A DNA stretch of 17,189 nt, taken from Clostridia bacterium. Lineage in GTDB: Bacteria; Bacillota_A; Clostridia; Christensenellales; Aristaeellaceae. The translations under genes and the position numbers were made by a program. The notes under the pieces were generated by a model. That model was not told where the DNA came from. It did no database searches and saw only the letters and a list, made by a program, of their open reading frames with translations. Below, one piece after another: positions 7,892-15,177 of the stretch. Within the stretch, counting starts at the first letter, position 1, and each line of letters starts with the position of its first letter. The DNA lies in contig JAFXMP010000232.1 of the NCBI GenBank assembly GCA_017530275.1, positions 1 to 17,189 of the forward strand. The letters run 5' to 3'.

Positions 7892-8677
7892 ATGAAAATA
7901 CTGTTGACCGGCGCCCGTGGATTTGTTGGCGCAAGGATCGCTGACGATTTTCCGGTCATCGCCGCACCTTCCCTGAGAAACGCCGCGGAGGACGATGTGA
8001 AACGGCTGATGGACGAAACGGAACCGGACGCTATCGTTCACACTGCCGCAATATCCGATATCCCCACCTGTGAAAAGAATCCGGAGGCCTCCTATCATGC
8101 CAATGTGCAGCTGCCGGTGTGGATAGCGAAAACCGGCATCAAGGCCGTTTTGTTCAGCACCGATCAGGTATACGGCGGCTGCGAAGGGAGCGGACCCTAC
8201 ACGGAAGATGAAACGGCTCCGGCCAATCTTTACGCCCGCCACAAACTGGAAATGGAGCGGCGGGTTTTGGATGCAAATCCGTCCGCCGTGCTGCTGCGCG
8301 CCACCTGGATGTACGATATGCCCCTGTACGGCGTAAGTAACCGCGGCAATTTCCTGGTGAATATGCTGTTTGGGCGGGAGGCCGCGTTTTCCGGTACGCA
8401 GTACCGCGCCGTCACATACGTTCGCGAGGTGGCGCGGTGGACGGAACAAGCCCTGTCCCTGCCCGGCGGCAGCTACAATTTCGGAAGCGAAAACAGCCTG
8501 ACCATGCTGGAAACTGCCCAATGGCTGAAAAAACGCTTGAACCTGCCCATCACGCTGCATGACGCCGGGCCGCGTCCTCATCTTTGGATGAACTGCGGAA
8601 AGGCGAAAGCCCAGGGCATCCAATTCATGGATACGTTGGATGGGCTGGAACAATGCATCCAGGACTACGCTTTATAG
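7892..8677 (+). CDS. RmlD-like NAD(P)-dependent sugar-nucleotide reductase (extended SDR)
   Basis: A 261-residue short-chain dehydrogenase/reductase. The cofactor motif is TGARGFVG (6-13). The catalytic set is Ser89-Thr90 in FSTDQVYGG and Tyr114-x3-Lys118 in YARHK. VHTAAISDIPTCEKNPEASY (49-68) is the usual RmlD-like stretch after the third strand. The family includes dTDP-4-dehydrorhamnose reductase, and similar proteins also reduce or epimerise other nucleotide sugars, so the substrate is open. No rmlABC partners are nearby. It is the first gene of the operon: its stop lies 16 nt before the LigB/Memo-AMMECR1 gene, so co-transcription is nearly certain. The length is slightly below the roughly 280-300 residues common for RmlD, with no sign of truncation. 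Confidence 0.85.
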   Translation: MKILLTGARGFVGARIADDFPVIAAPSLRNAAEDDVKRLMDETEPDAIVHTAAISDIPTCEKNPEASYHANVQLPVWIAKTGIKAVLFSTDQVYGGCEGSGPYTEDETAPANLYARHKLEMERRVLDANPSAVLLRATWMYDMPLYGVSNRGNFLVNMLFGREAAFSGTQYRAVTYVREVARWTEQALSLPGGSYNFGSENSLTMLETAQWLKKRLNLPITLHDAGPRPHLWMNCGKAKAQGIQFMDTLDGLEQCIQDYAL

Positions 8678-8693
8678 AACGAGGTGAAGTCTC

Positions 8694-10079
8694 ATGTCGA
8701 TCATCGCCGCTTACATGGTTCCTCATCCGCCGCTGATCGTGCCCGAGGTAGGCCGCGGCGGAGAAAAACAGATTAATAAAACGAGCGCTGCTTACGAGAA
8801 AGCGGCGCGGGAAATCGCCGCCCTGAAGCCGGAAACCATCGTGATTTCCAGCCCCCACGCCACGATGTACGCCGATTACTTCCATCTTTCTCCCGGCAAA
8901 AGCGCAGAAGGCAACCTCGCGCAGTTTCACGCTCCTCAAGTGCGCTTCAAAGAGGAATACGATACGGAACTGGTGAAGGCCATTGAAGGGATCGCAAAAG
9001 AAAGCGGTTTCCCCGCGGGGACGCAGGGACAGCGAAACCCGGAACTGGACCACGGCGTTATGGTGCCGCTGTATTTCATTCGCCAGTTTTATTCCGGTTT
9101 TAGACTGGTCAGGATCGGGCTTTCCGGCCTGCCCCTGGAGGATCACTACCATCTGGGGCAGATGATCCGGCAGGCGGCGGACGAAACGGGCCGCAGGGTG
9201 GTGTACGTCGCCAGCGGCGATCTTTCCCATAAATTGCAGGAATACGGCCCTTATGGTTTCGCGCCGGAAGGCCCCCAATATGACGAACGCATCATGGACG
9301 TGTGCGGCCGGGCGGATTTTGGCGAGCTGTTCGATTTCGACGAGGGCTTCTGCGACCGGGCGGCGGAGTGCGGCCACCGTTCCTTTGTCATGATGTCCGG
9401 CGCGCTGGATGGGCAGGCGGTAGAAGCTGAACGCTTGTCCCATGAGGACGTGACAGGCGTGGGCTACGGCATCTGTTCTTTCCGTCCCACCAGACCGGAC
9501 CCCAGCCGCCGCTTCCTGGACATCCGGCAGGCGGAACAGGAAAAGCTGGTTTCCGAAAAACGGGCGCAAGCCGATCCCTTTGTGCGGCTGGCCTGGCAGA
9601 GCGTGGAAAGCTATGTGCGCTATCGCCGAATCATGGAAGTGCCGGAGGGACTGCCTTCGGAGCTTACGGACCGCCGGGCGGGCGCGTTCGTATCCATCCA
9701 CAAGCAGGGGCGGCTGCGGGGCTGCATCGGCACCATATCGCCCACCCGGTCCAGTTTGGCGGAGGAAATCATTTGCAACGCCGTCAGCGCCGCGGCCCGG
9801 GACCCTCGCTTCGATCCCATCCGGCCCGATGAATTGAAGCTGTTGGAAATCAATGTGGACGTGCTGGGCGAGCCAGAGGACATCGCTTCCGAAGCTGAAC
9901 TGGACGTGAAACATTACGGGGTGATCGTCAGCCGGGATCATCGCCGGGGGCTGCTGCTGCCTGATCTGGAAGGCGTGGACACGGTGGAAAAGCAGATCGC
10001 CATCGCCCGGCAGAAGGCGGGCATCGGACCCAAAGAACCGGTGAAACTGCAGCGCTTTGAAGTGGTGCGGCATACCTGA
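8694..10079 (+). CDS. amrA: AmmeMemoRadiSam system protein A: LigB/Memo-like domain fused to AMMECR1
   Basis: A 461-residue two-domain protein. Residues 1-265 resemble the class III extradiol dioxygenase LigB / Memo fold, with candidate metal-site histidines at His11 (VPHPPLIV), His55 (SSPHATMY), His120 (ELDHG) and His179 (SGDLSH). Residues about 290-460 form an AMMECR1 domain with its invariant LRGCIG motif (341-346) and AARDPRFDP (367-375). Family knowledge: AMMECR1, Memo and a radical SAM protein co-occur across bacteria and archaea as the AmmeMemoRadiSam system, whose biochemical role I do not know to be settled. The stop is 13 nt from the radical SAM start, so the partners are co-expressed. 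GAGGTGA precedes the ATG. Dioxygenase activity should not be assumed, since Memo proteins lack demonstrated ring-cleaving roles. Confidence 0.88.
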   Translation: MSIIAAYMVPHPPLIVPEVGRGGEKQINKTSAAYEKAAREIAALKPETIVISSPHATMYADYFHLSPGKSAEGNLAQFHAPQVRFKEEYDTELVKAIEGIAKESGFPAGTQGQRNPELDHGVMVPLYFIRQFYSGFRLVRIGLSGLPLEDHYHLGQMIRQAADETGRRVVYVASGDLSHKLQEYGPYGFAPEGPQYDERIMDVCGRADFGELFDFDEGFCDRAAECGHRSFVMMSGALDGQAVEAERLSHEDVTGVGYGICSFRPTRPDPSRRFLDIRQAEQEKLVSEKRAQADPFVRLAWQSVESYVRYRRIMEVPEGLPSELTDRRAGAFVSIHKQGRLRGCIGTISPTRSSLAEEIICNAVSAAARDPRFDPIRPDELKLLEINVDVLGEPEDIASEAELDVKHYGVIVSRDHRRGLLLPDLEGVDTVEKQIAIARQKAGIGPKEPVKLQRFEVVRHT

Positions 10080-10086
10080 GGGGGAG
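10080..10086 (+). promoter_or_regulatory. Shine-Dalgarno site that sets the amrS start
   Basis: GGGGGAG lies 6 nt before the ATG at 10093 and begins at the end of the upstream gene. The in-frame ATG at 10057 lies inside the upstream gene and has no such site, so 10093 is preferred. Confidence 0.75.
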
Positions 10087-10092
10087 AGAAAA

Positions 10093-10953
10093 ATGGCGCG
10101 GTGCGACGTGTGCTTTCATCACTGCGAGATTCCGGAGGGACAAAGGGGCTTCTGCGACGCGCGGAAATGCGTAAAAGACGCGGTGATCCCGGAAAACTAC
10201 GGCAGGATCACCGGACTGGCGTTGGACCCCATCGAAAAAAAGCCCCTGCGGCGCTTTCATCCCGGCGGCATGATCCTGTCAGCGGGCAGCTATGGCTGCA
10301 ACCTGCGCTGTCCCTTTTGCCAGAATCACGACATTTCCTGGTCCGCGGAGGCCATGGACTATGCGGAAAAGGAAGAAACCGTCACGCCCGAAGCGCTGGC
10401 CAATCTGGCTGTGCGATTGAAGCCCCGGGGAAACATTGGTCTGGCCTTCACCTACAACGAGCCGCTGATCGGCTGGGAGTTCGTGCGGGATACCGCGAAG
10501 TTGATCCGCCAGGCCGGGCTTGTGAATGTGCTGGTCACCAACGGCACGGCGGAATTGCCTATTTTGGAGGAGCTTTTGCCGCATATCGACGCCATGAACA
10601 TCGATCTCAAGGGCTTCACCGACCGTTATTATACCCAGGTGCTGGGCGGCAGTCTTGACATGGTGAAAAAGTTTATCGTTCAGGCGGTGAAGCGGTGCCA
10701 CGTGGAGCTGACTACGCTGATCGTGCCCCGCGAGAACGATTCAGAGGAGGAGATACGGGCCTTGACCGATTGGGTGGCAGGCCTGAAAAACGCGGACGGT
10801 CAGATCATCGGCCCTGAAATCCCGCTGCACATTTCCCGCTTTTTCCCGCGCTTTCACATGACGGACCGCCCGGCCACGGATGTGAATTGCGTTTACCGCC
10901 TGGCGGAGGTGGCGCGGGAAAAGCTGAAATACGTGTATACGGGGAACTGCTGA
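10093..10953 (+). CDS. amrS: AmmeMemoRadiSam system radical SAM enzyme
   Basis: A 286-residue radical SAM protein related to pyruvate formate-lyase activating enzymes. The [4Fe-4S]/SAM motif is Cys69-x3-Cys73-x2-Cys76 in GCNLRCPFCQNHDISW. The N-terminus is rich in cysteines (Cys4, Cys7, Cys11, Cys21, Cys26) and, as is typical of this group, precedes the radical SAM core. LAFTYNEPLIGWE (117-129), VTNGT (154-158) and AMNIDLKGF (171-179) match the core barrel. It would cleave S-adenosylmethionine to a 5'-deoxyadenosyl radical; the target is unknown. It is the last gene of the three-gene operon, ending in a bidirectional terminator. No glycyl-radical enzyme lies in the window, which argues against a simple activase role here. 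Confidence 0.93.
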   Translation: MARCDVCFHHCEIPEGQRGFCDARKCVKDAVIPENYGRITGLALDPIEKKPLRRFHPGGMILSAGSYGCNLRCPFCQNHDISWSAEAMDYAEKEETVTPEALANLAVRLKPRGNIGLAFTYNEPLIGWEFVRDTAKLIRQAGLVNVLVTNGTAELPILEELLPHIDAMNIDLKGFTDRYYTQVLGGSLDMVKKFIVQAVKRCHVELTTLIVPRENDSEEEIRALTDWVAGLKNADGQIIGPEIPLHISRFFPRFHMTDRPATDVNCVYRLAEVAREKLKYVYTGNC

Positions 10954-10987
10954 AAAGGGGAACGGCCTATTCGCCGCCCCCCCTTTT
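10953..10987. terminator. Bidirectional terminator between amrS and the YczE-like gene
   Basis: AAAAGGGG (10953-10960) pairs with CCCCTTTT (10980-10987), enclosing a second small stem CGGC-CTATTC-GCCG. The A and U flanks allow use in both directions, which suits its place between convergent genes. The U-tracts are only four long, so efficiency may be moderate. Confidence 0.7.
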
Positions 10988-10990
10988 GAT

Positions 10991-11656
10991 TTACTGTTCT
11001 TTTTTTCCCACAAGCACGCCGGTCACTTCGATCACATTCCGGTGCTTGATATCCCTTGGCTCAAAGTGAAGGATATTGTAAACCACCTGCATCACCGCCC
11101 CGGCGCCGAATGTGCTGATCAGCGTGCCGATGCCCACCGGGCCGCCCAGCAGCCATCCGACCAGCAGTACCGCGGCCCACAGCAGAATTTCCACCAGGCC
11201 GATGGGGAGCCTGGGCAGCCGCTTCCCGATGCCAACCAACAGGGAATCCCTGGGTCCGCAGCACTGCCCGGCTTTCATGTAAATCCACATACCCAGCGCC
11301 ATGAACACGAAGCCCAGCACCATCACGGCGATGCCCACCCAAAGGTTTTGGTTTTCGGGGAAGGGATTCAAATCGTTGTACATCTGCACGAAGTTTCCCG
11401 TCAGCAGGGCGTCAATGATGGTGCCGTACCCGATCCGTTCATGCAGGCACAGGTCGATCCCTAAAATGATCACCGCCATCACCGTCATGGACAGGCCGTA
11501 ATTCAGCGGCGTATGATACGATATACCCATGCCTAAGCAGTCCCAGGGGGCCAGGCCGATGTTGGCGAAGATCGTCAGATGAACGCCGAACGCGAAAACC
11601 AGCAGGCCCAATACGATTTGCACCCATTGCAGCAGGATCGTTTTTCTGCTTATCAA
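10991..11656 (-). CDS. YczE/YyaS/YitT-like integral membrane protein
   Basis: With a TTG start at 11656 the protein has 221 residues, close to Bacillus YczE (about 215). It has roughly five hydrophobic spans near 8-30, 54-70, 105-125, 152-172 and 174-195. Typical family signatures are NIGLAPWDCLGMGIS (32-46), GPRDSLLVGI (134-143) and GIGTLI (175-180). Function is not known with certainty for the family. The open frame extends upstream to 11776, but those extra residues read across the Nudix gene and are Arg/Glu-rich without family similarity. The TTG overlaps the Nudix TGA as TTGA, suggesting translational coupling. The ribosome site is not ideal (GGGAG 12 nt away, AAAGG only 2 nt away), so the start remains uncertain. 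Confidence 0.82.
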   Translation of the reverse strand: MISRKTILLQWVQIVLGLLVFAFGVHLTIFANIGLAPWDCLGMGISYHTPLNYGLSMTVMAVIILGIDLCLHERIGYGTIIDALLTGNFVQMYNDLNPFPENQNLWVGIAVMVLGFVFMALGMWIYMKAGQCCGPRDSLLVGIGKRLPRLPIGLVEILLWAAVLLVGWLLGGPVGIGTLISTFGAGAVMQVVYNILHFEPRDIKHRNVIEVTGVLVGKKEQ

Positions 11657-12219
11657 TTCCTTTTTTCTCTCCCGTTCTTCAAATAATCCCGCAGCACCCG
11701 CAGCCCGGCCGTTGGCACGCAGAACCGCTTCCGGCTGATTTGAATTTCTTTCCACACTTCTTCCAGATCGAACCATCGCGCCTCGTCCACCTCGGACGCC
11801 TGGAGCGTCAGGTCATGGACCTCCACAGGGGCAGCGTAAACATACACCCACGTGATTTCGTTATCTCTGAAAAGCCGCCCGTGGAATGTTTTCTCATAGT
11901 GGATGCGGAATTTTCCCGCGAAGGCCAGTTCCTCCGGCTCCGCTCCAATCCCCAATTCCTCTTTCAATTCCCGCAGGGCGGAGGGCAGCGGTTCCTCACC
12001 CGCCGGGATGTGGCCCGCGGAAGACGTATCGTACATGCCGGGAAAGGACTCTTTCTCCATGCTCCGTTTTTGAAGCAGGATATCATATCCGCCGTTCTTC
12101 TCCCGCGCGATCCATACATGCGCCGTGCGGTGCAGAACGCCTTCCCTGTGGGCGTCGTCCCGGCTGACGGTTTCGCCGGTGGGCTGGCCGTCCTCATTGC
12201 AGATATCGAGGTATTCCAT
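11653..12219 (-). CDS. Nudix hydrolase (IDI-like subfamily)
   Basis: A 188-residue protein with a complete Nudix box at residues 69-91: Gly69, Glu75, then RELKEELGI (83-91) supplying the metal-binding glutamates. The opening MEYLDICNEDGQPTGETVSR and VLHRTAHVWI (28-37) match Nudix proteins related to isopentenyl-diphosphate isomerase, which are common bacterial housecleaning pyrophosphohydrolases. The substrate is not evident. An ATG six nt upstream (12225) directly abuts the G-run ribosome site, so the ATG at 12219, with 6-nt spacing, is preferred. It is driven by a near-consensus promoter and coupled to the downstream membrane protein gene. Confidence 0.88.
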   Translation of the reverse strand: MEYLDICNEDGQPTGETVSRDDAHREGVLHRTAHVWIAREKNGGYDILLQKRSMEKESFPGMYDTSSAGHIPAGEEPLPSALRELKEELGIGAEPEELAFAGKFRIHYEKTFHGRLFRDNEITWVYVYAAPVEVHDLTLQASEVDEARWFDLEEVWKEIQISRKRFCVPTAGLRVLRDYLKNGREKRN

Positions 12220-12251
12220 GATCATCCCCCCCGCGTCGATTTACTGCGTTT

Positions 12252-12280
12252 ATTATACGCGCACTGGAAAAGAAAGGCAA
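12252..12280 (-). promoter_or_regulatory. Promoter of the Nudix/YczE-like unit
   Basis: Minus-strand -35 TTGCCT (12275-12280), 17-nt spacer, and perfect -10 TATAAT (12252-12257). It starts immediately after the U-tract of the importer operon terminator, so the two units abut without waste. Confidence 0.78.
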
Positions 12281-12281
12281 G

Positions 12282-12320
12282 AAAAAAACGCCCCCGTCCG
12301 CTCATCGGCAGACGGGGGCG
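12282..12320 (-). terminator. Strong intrinsic terminator of the ABC importer operon
   Basis: CGCCCCCGTC (minus strand, 12311-12320) pairs perfectly with GACGGGGGCG (12289-12298), a 10-bp nearly all-GC stem, followed by seven U (12282-12288). It sits just past the stop of the last importer gene. Confidence 0.92.
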
Positions 12321-12336
12321 CGGATGTATGACGCGG

Positions 12337-13449
12337 TTAGACCAGCTGGCGGCGGGCTCGTTCTTTTTCGGCGGCGGCGTCGTCGGCGGGGTACCACATG
12401 GGTTCCACCAGATGCACGCTGCAGGCTTCTCCCTGGGAGAAGGCAATGCGGTGGGGCGTCTGCACTTTCAAAAGCTGCTCGCCCACGGGCACCAGGTACT
12501 CGGTGCGGTCGGTAAGGAAGATGCGCTTTTCCACATGGGTGGCGAAGCCGCCTTCGCCGGGGCCGGTGAGGGCGATTTCGTTGGGCCGGGTGGCCACCAC
12601 CATTTCAGGGGCGGCGTCCGGGGGCACGGGTAAATCGAGCGCCTGATCCGTGTGACCCTTGGGGTAGGCTTTGCCGTCCTTCACAGTCACGCTGATGAAG
12701 GTGCTCTCCCCCAGGAAATTGTGAACGAAGCGGTTGCATGGCTTGTTGTACAGGTTTTCCGGGGTGTCGATCTGCATGATCTTGCCCATGTCGCACACCA
12801 TCATGCGGTCGGAAATGGCCATGGCCTCGGATTGGTCGTGGGTGACGAAAATGATGGTGAAATTGAATTTACGCTGCAGGGCTTTGATTTCAAAGCGCAT
12901 GGTTTCCCGCAGCTTGGGGTCCAAGTTGGACAGGGGCTCGTCCAGCAGCATCACCTTGGGATTGGTCACGATGGCGCGGGCCAGGGCGATGCGCTGCTGC
13001 TGGCCGCCGGAGAGGTCGCCGGGGAACACCTTTTCAAGGCCCGTCAGGCTGGTGTGGTGCAGGGCTTCGTTCACGCGCCGGACGATGTCCGTTTTGTTCA
13101 CCTTCTGGATGCGCAGGGGGAAGGCCACGTTTTCAAACACGTTCATGTGGGGCCACACGGCGAACGCCTGGAACACCATGCCCAGGCCGCGCTCCTCGGG
13201 CGGCACGTACAGGTTCTTTTTCCGGCTGGACACCAGCTTGCCGCACAGCTCGATTTCGCCCTCGGTCAGGTCCTCGAACCCGGCGATCATGCGCAGGGTG
13301 GTGGATTTGCCGCAGCCGGAGGGGCCTAAGAATGAAAAGCATTCCCCCTCGTGCACGCTCAGGTTGAAATCGTCCACGGCCACAATATCGCCCAGGGTTT
13401 TGGTGGTGAACCGTTTGGTGACGTGGTTCAATACGATTTGATCCGCCAT
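12337..13449 (-). CDS. ABC importer ATP-binding protein 2 (COG1840-associated type)
   Basis: A 370-residue cytoplasmic ATPase. Walker A GPSGCGKST (42-50), Q-loop VFQAFAVWPHM (92-102), signature LSGGQQQR (146-153), Walker B VMLLDEP (166-172) and switch His204 in VTHD are all intact. Residues from about 240 form the C-terminal regulatory (TOBE-like) part, ending in a charged tail. It energises uptake through the double permease encoded upstream. The start lies 3 nt after the permease stop, with GAAGGGGG as ribosome site. It is the last gene of the operon and differs clearly from the first ATPase (361 residues, 15174-16259), so the pump may use two different nucleotide-binding subunits. Confidence 0.93.
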   Translation of the reverse strand: MADQIVLNHVTKRFTTKTLGDIVAVDDFNLSVHEGECFSFLGPSGCGKSTTLRMIAGFEDLTEGEIELCGKLVSSRKKNLYVPPEERGLGMVFQAFAVWPHMNVFENVAFPLRIQKVNKTDIVRRVNEALHHTSLTGLEKVFPGDLSGGQQQRIALARAIVTNPKVMLLDEPLSNLDPKLRETMRFEIKALQRKFNFTIIFVTHDQSEAMAISDRMMVCDMGKIMQIDTPENLYNKPCNRFVHNFLGESTFISVTVKDGKAYPKGHTDQALDLPVPPDAAPEMVVATRPNEIALTGPGEGGFATHVEKRIFLTDRTEYLVPVGEQLLKVQTPHRIAFSQGEACSVHLVEPMWYPADDAAAEKERARRQLV

Positions 13450-13452
13450 CGC

Positions 13453-15177
13453 TCAAACCCCCTTCTTATCCTTGGTCAGCTTGGTGACGATGGTATTCAG
13501 GATGATGATGATACCAATGGCCACCGTCGCCAGGGCCGCCGCCTGCGGGATCATGCCCGCGTCGCGGAGGGAGTAGATCTGCACGCCCAGGGTGCGGGTG
13601 TAGGGGCCGTAGAGCAGAATGGAGGTGGTCACCTCACGCATGGCGGGCAGGAAGATCAGGAAGAATCCGCTCACCATGGCGGGCCGGATCAGGGGCAGGG
13701 TGATATCCGCCAGGCCCTCCGTATGGCTGGCCCCGCAGACGCGGGCGGCTTCCTCCAGGGAGGAATGCACCTGCAAGAGCGCCGCCGAGGAGGTTTTCAT
13801 GCTGAAGCTCAGGTATCTTGCCAGGTACGCTACCAGGATGATCCAGATGGTGTTGTACAGGTTGATGCCCGCGATGCGGCCGCTCCAGGCCAGGATCACG
13901 CCGATGGACAGCACCGTGCCGGGAATGGCGTAGGGCAGCATCGAAATCACTTCCAGCACGCCCTTTCCCTTGGGCCTGATCTTTTGCACCACGTAGGCCA
14001 CCAGGGTACCGAGGAACATGCAGATGATGCCCGCCGTGATGGACACGAACAGGGAATTGCGGATGGAGGCGATGGTGCCGTTGGCGGAGAACACCTTTTC
14101 ATACTGGGCGAAGGTGAAGTTCTTGAATTCCAGGGGCAGGCCGTAGGCTTTCAGGAAGGAAATGAGCACGATCATCACCAGGGGCACGATCACGATGAGC
14201 ACCAGGGTGAGGATCGCCAGCAGGAAGAGGGGAATCTTCGCGCCCCGCAGCTTGATCAGCGTGGGACGCATGGATTTGCCCTTGATGATGTCGTAGCTGC
14301 CGGAGGACAATATTCTGTTTTGCAGGATCAGGGCCAGCGCCACCACCACCACCAGCATGACAGACAGGGCCGCGCCTTGGCGGATGCCGTCAAAGGAGCC
14401 GCCAGAATTGTAGATGACCGCGTAAATGCGGGTGGGCAGGGTGTAAATGCCCTTGGCGTAGCCCAAGATGGAGGGCACGCCGAAGTGGGCCAGGGAGGTG
14501 GTGAGGATCAGCAGGGCTCCGGCGGAAATGGCGGGCTTCACCAGGGGCAATGTGATCTTCCAGATCACTTGGCGCTGCCTTGCCCCGGCGATGCGGGCGG
14601 ATTCCTCCAGGGTGGGGTCCATGCGCTCCAGGGCGGACACCACCTGCATGAACACGAAGGGGAAGTAATAGCTGACCTCCACGAACACGATGCCCCATAC
14701 GGAATTGATGTTGATGGGCATGGCGCTCAGGTGGAACAGATCGCGCAGCCATTTGTTGATGTAGCCCGAGCGGCCGTTGAACATCATATCCCAGGCCATG
14801 GCCCCCAGGAACGGCGGGAACATGTAGGGAATATTGAACAGCGCCCGCATCAGGCCCTTGGCCGGAATATCGCTTCGGCCTAAGAGCCAGGCGTAAAACA
14901 CGCCCATGATGGTACCCAAAATGGTGGCGAACACGGCGATTTTCAGGGTGTTCCACATGGCCTCCAGGTTCTTGCCGTCCGTCACCTGCTCCACGAACAT
15001 TTCGACTTCCAATTTGCCTTCGTTAAAGAAAGCGTTGTAAATGATCATCACGATGGGGATGACCACGATGATCAGCAGCAGCACGAAGCACACCACCGTC
15101 ATCACCTTATCCATGTTCAGGCGCTTGCGCCCGTCCACGGCCGCCAATTCGGCGCTGACGCCGCCAAAGCGTTTCAC
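13453..15177 (-). CDS. ABC importer permease, double-length (two fused transmembrane domains)
   Basis: A 574-residue integral membrane protein with two BPD-type permease halves. Each half has about six hydrophobic spans and an EAA coupling loop: EESARIAGARQ...LPLVKPA (191-216) and EEAARVCGASH...LPLIRPA (475-500). This tandem build is typical of FbpB-type Fe3+ and related importers. A long first helix lies at about 26-50. The start is a GTG whose last bases overlap the TGA of ATPase 1 (GTGA), with AAAGGAGG 9 nt upstream, so translation is coupled. Both EAA loops are well preserved, giving two docking sites for ATPase subunits. Confidence 0.93.
   Translation of the reverse strand: MKRFGGVSAELAAVDGRKRLNMDKVMTVVCFVLLLIIVVIPIVMIIYNAFFNEGKLEVEMFVEQVTDGKNLEAMWNTLKIAVFATILGTIMGVFYAWLLGRSDIPAKGLMRALFNIPYMFPPFLGAMAWDMMFNGRSGYINKWLRDLFHLSAMPININSVWGIVFVEVSYYFPFVFMQVVSALERMDPTLEESARIAGARQRQVIWKITLPLVKPAISAGALLILTTSLAHFGVPSILGYAKGIYTLPTRIYAVIYNSGGSFDGIRQGAALSVMLVVVVALALILQNRILSSGSYDIIKGKSMRPTLIKLRGAKIPLFLLAILTLVLIVIVPLVMIVLISFLKAYGLPLEFKNFTFAQYEKVFSANGTIASIRNSLFVSITAGIICMFLGTLVAYVVQKIRPKGKGVLEVISMLPYAIPGTVLSIGVILAWSGRIAGINLYNTIWIILVAYLARYLSFSMKTSSAALLQVHSSLEEAARVCGASHTEGLADITLPLIRPAMVSGFFLIFLPAMREVTTSILLYGPYTRTLGVQIYSLRDAGMIPQAAALATVAIGIIIILNTIVTKLTKDKKGV

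Noticed and set aside
8625..10073. Open frame of about 480 codons on the minus strand opposite amrA
   Set aside because: It mirrors a clear LigB/Memo-AMMECR1 gene and has no recognisable motif of its own.
10057..10092. Earlier in-frame ATG for amrS
   Set aside because: It lies inside amrA without a ribosome site, while the ATG at 10093 has GGGGGAG at 6-nt spacing.
11657..11776. Longer N-terminus for the YczE-like protein
   Set aside because: The extra 40 residues overlap the Nudix gene and look unlike a membrane protein start; the shorter form has the family length.
13351..14883. Open frame of about 510 codons on the plus strand opposite the permease
   Set aside because: It is extremely His/Gln/Gly/Asp-rich, as expected from the reverse of hydrophobic membrane codons; there is no ribosome site.
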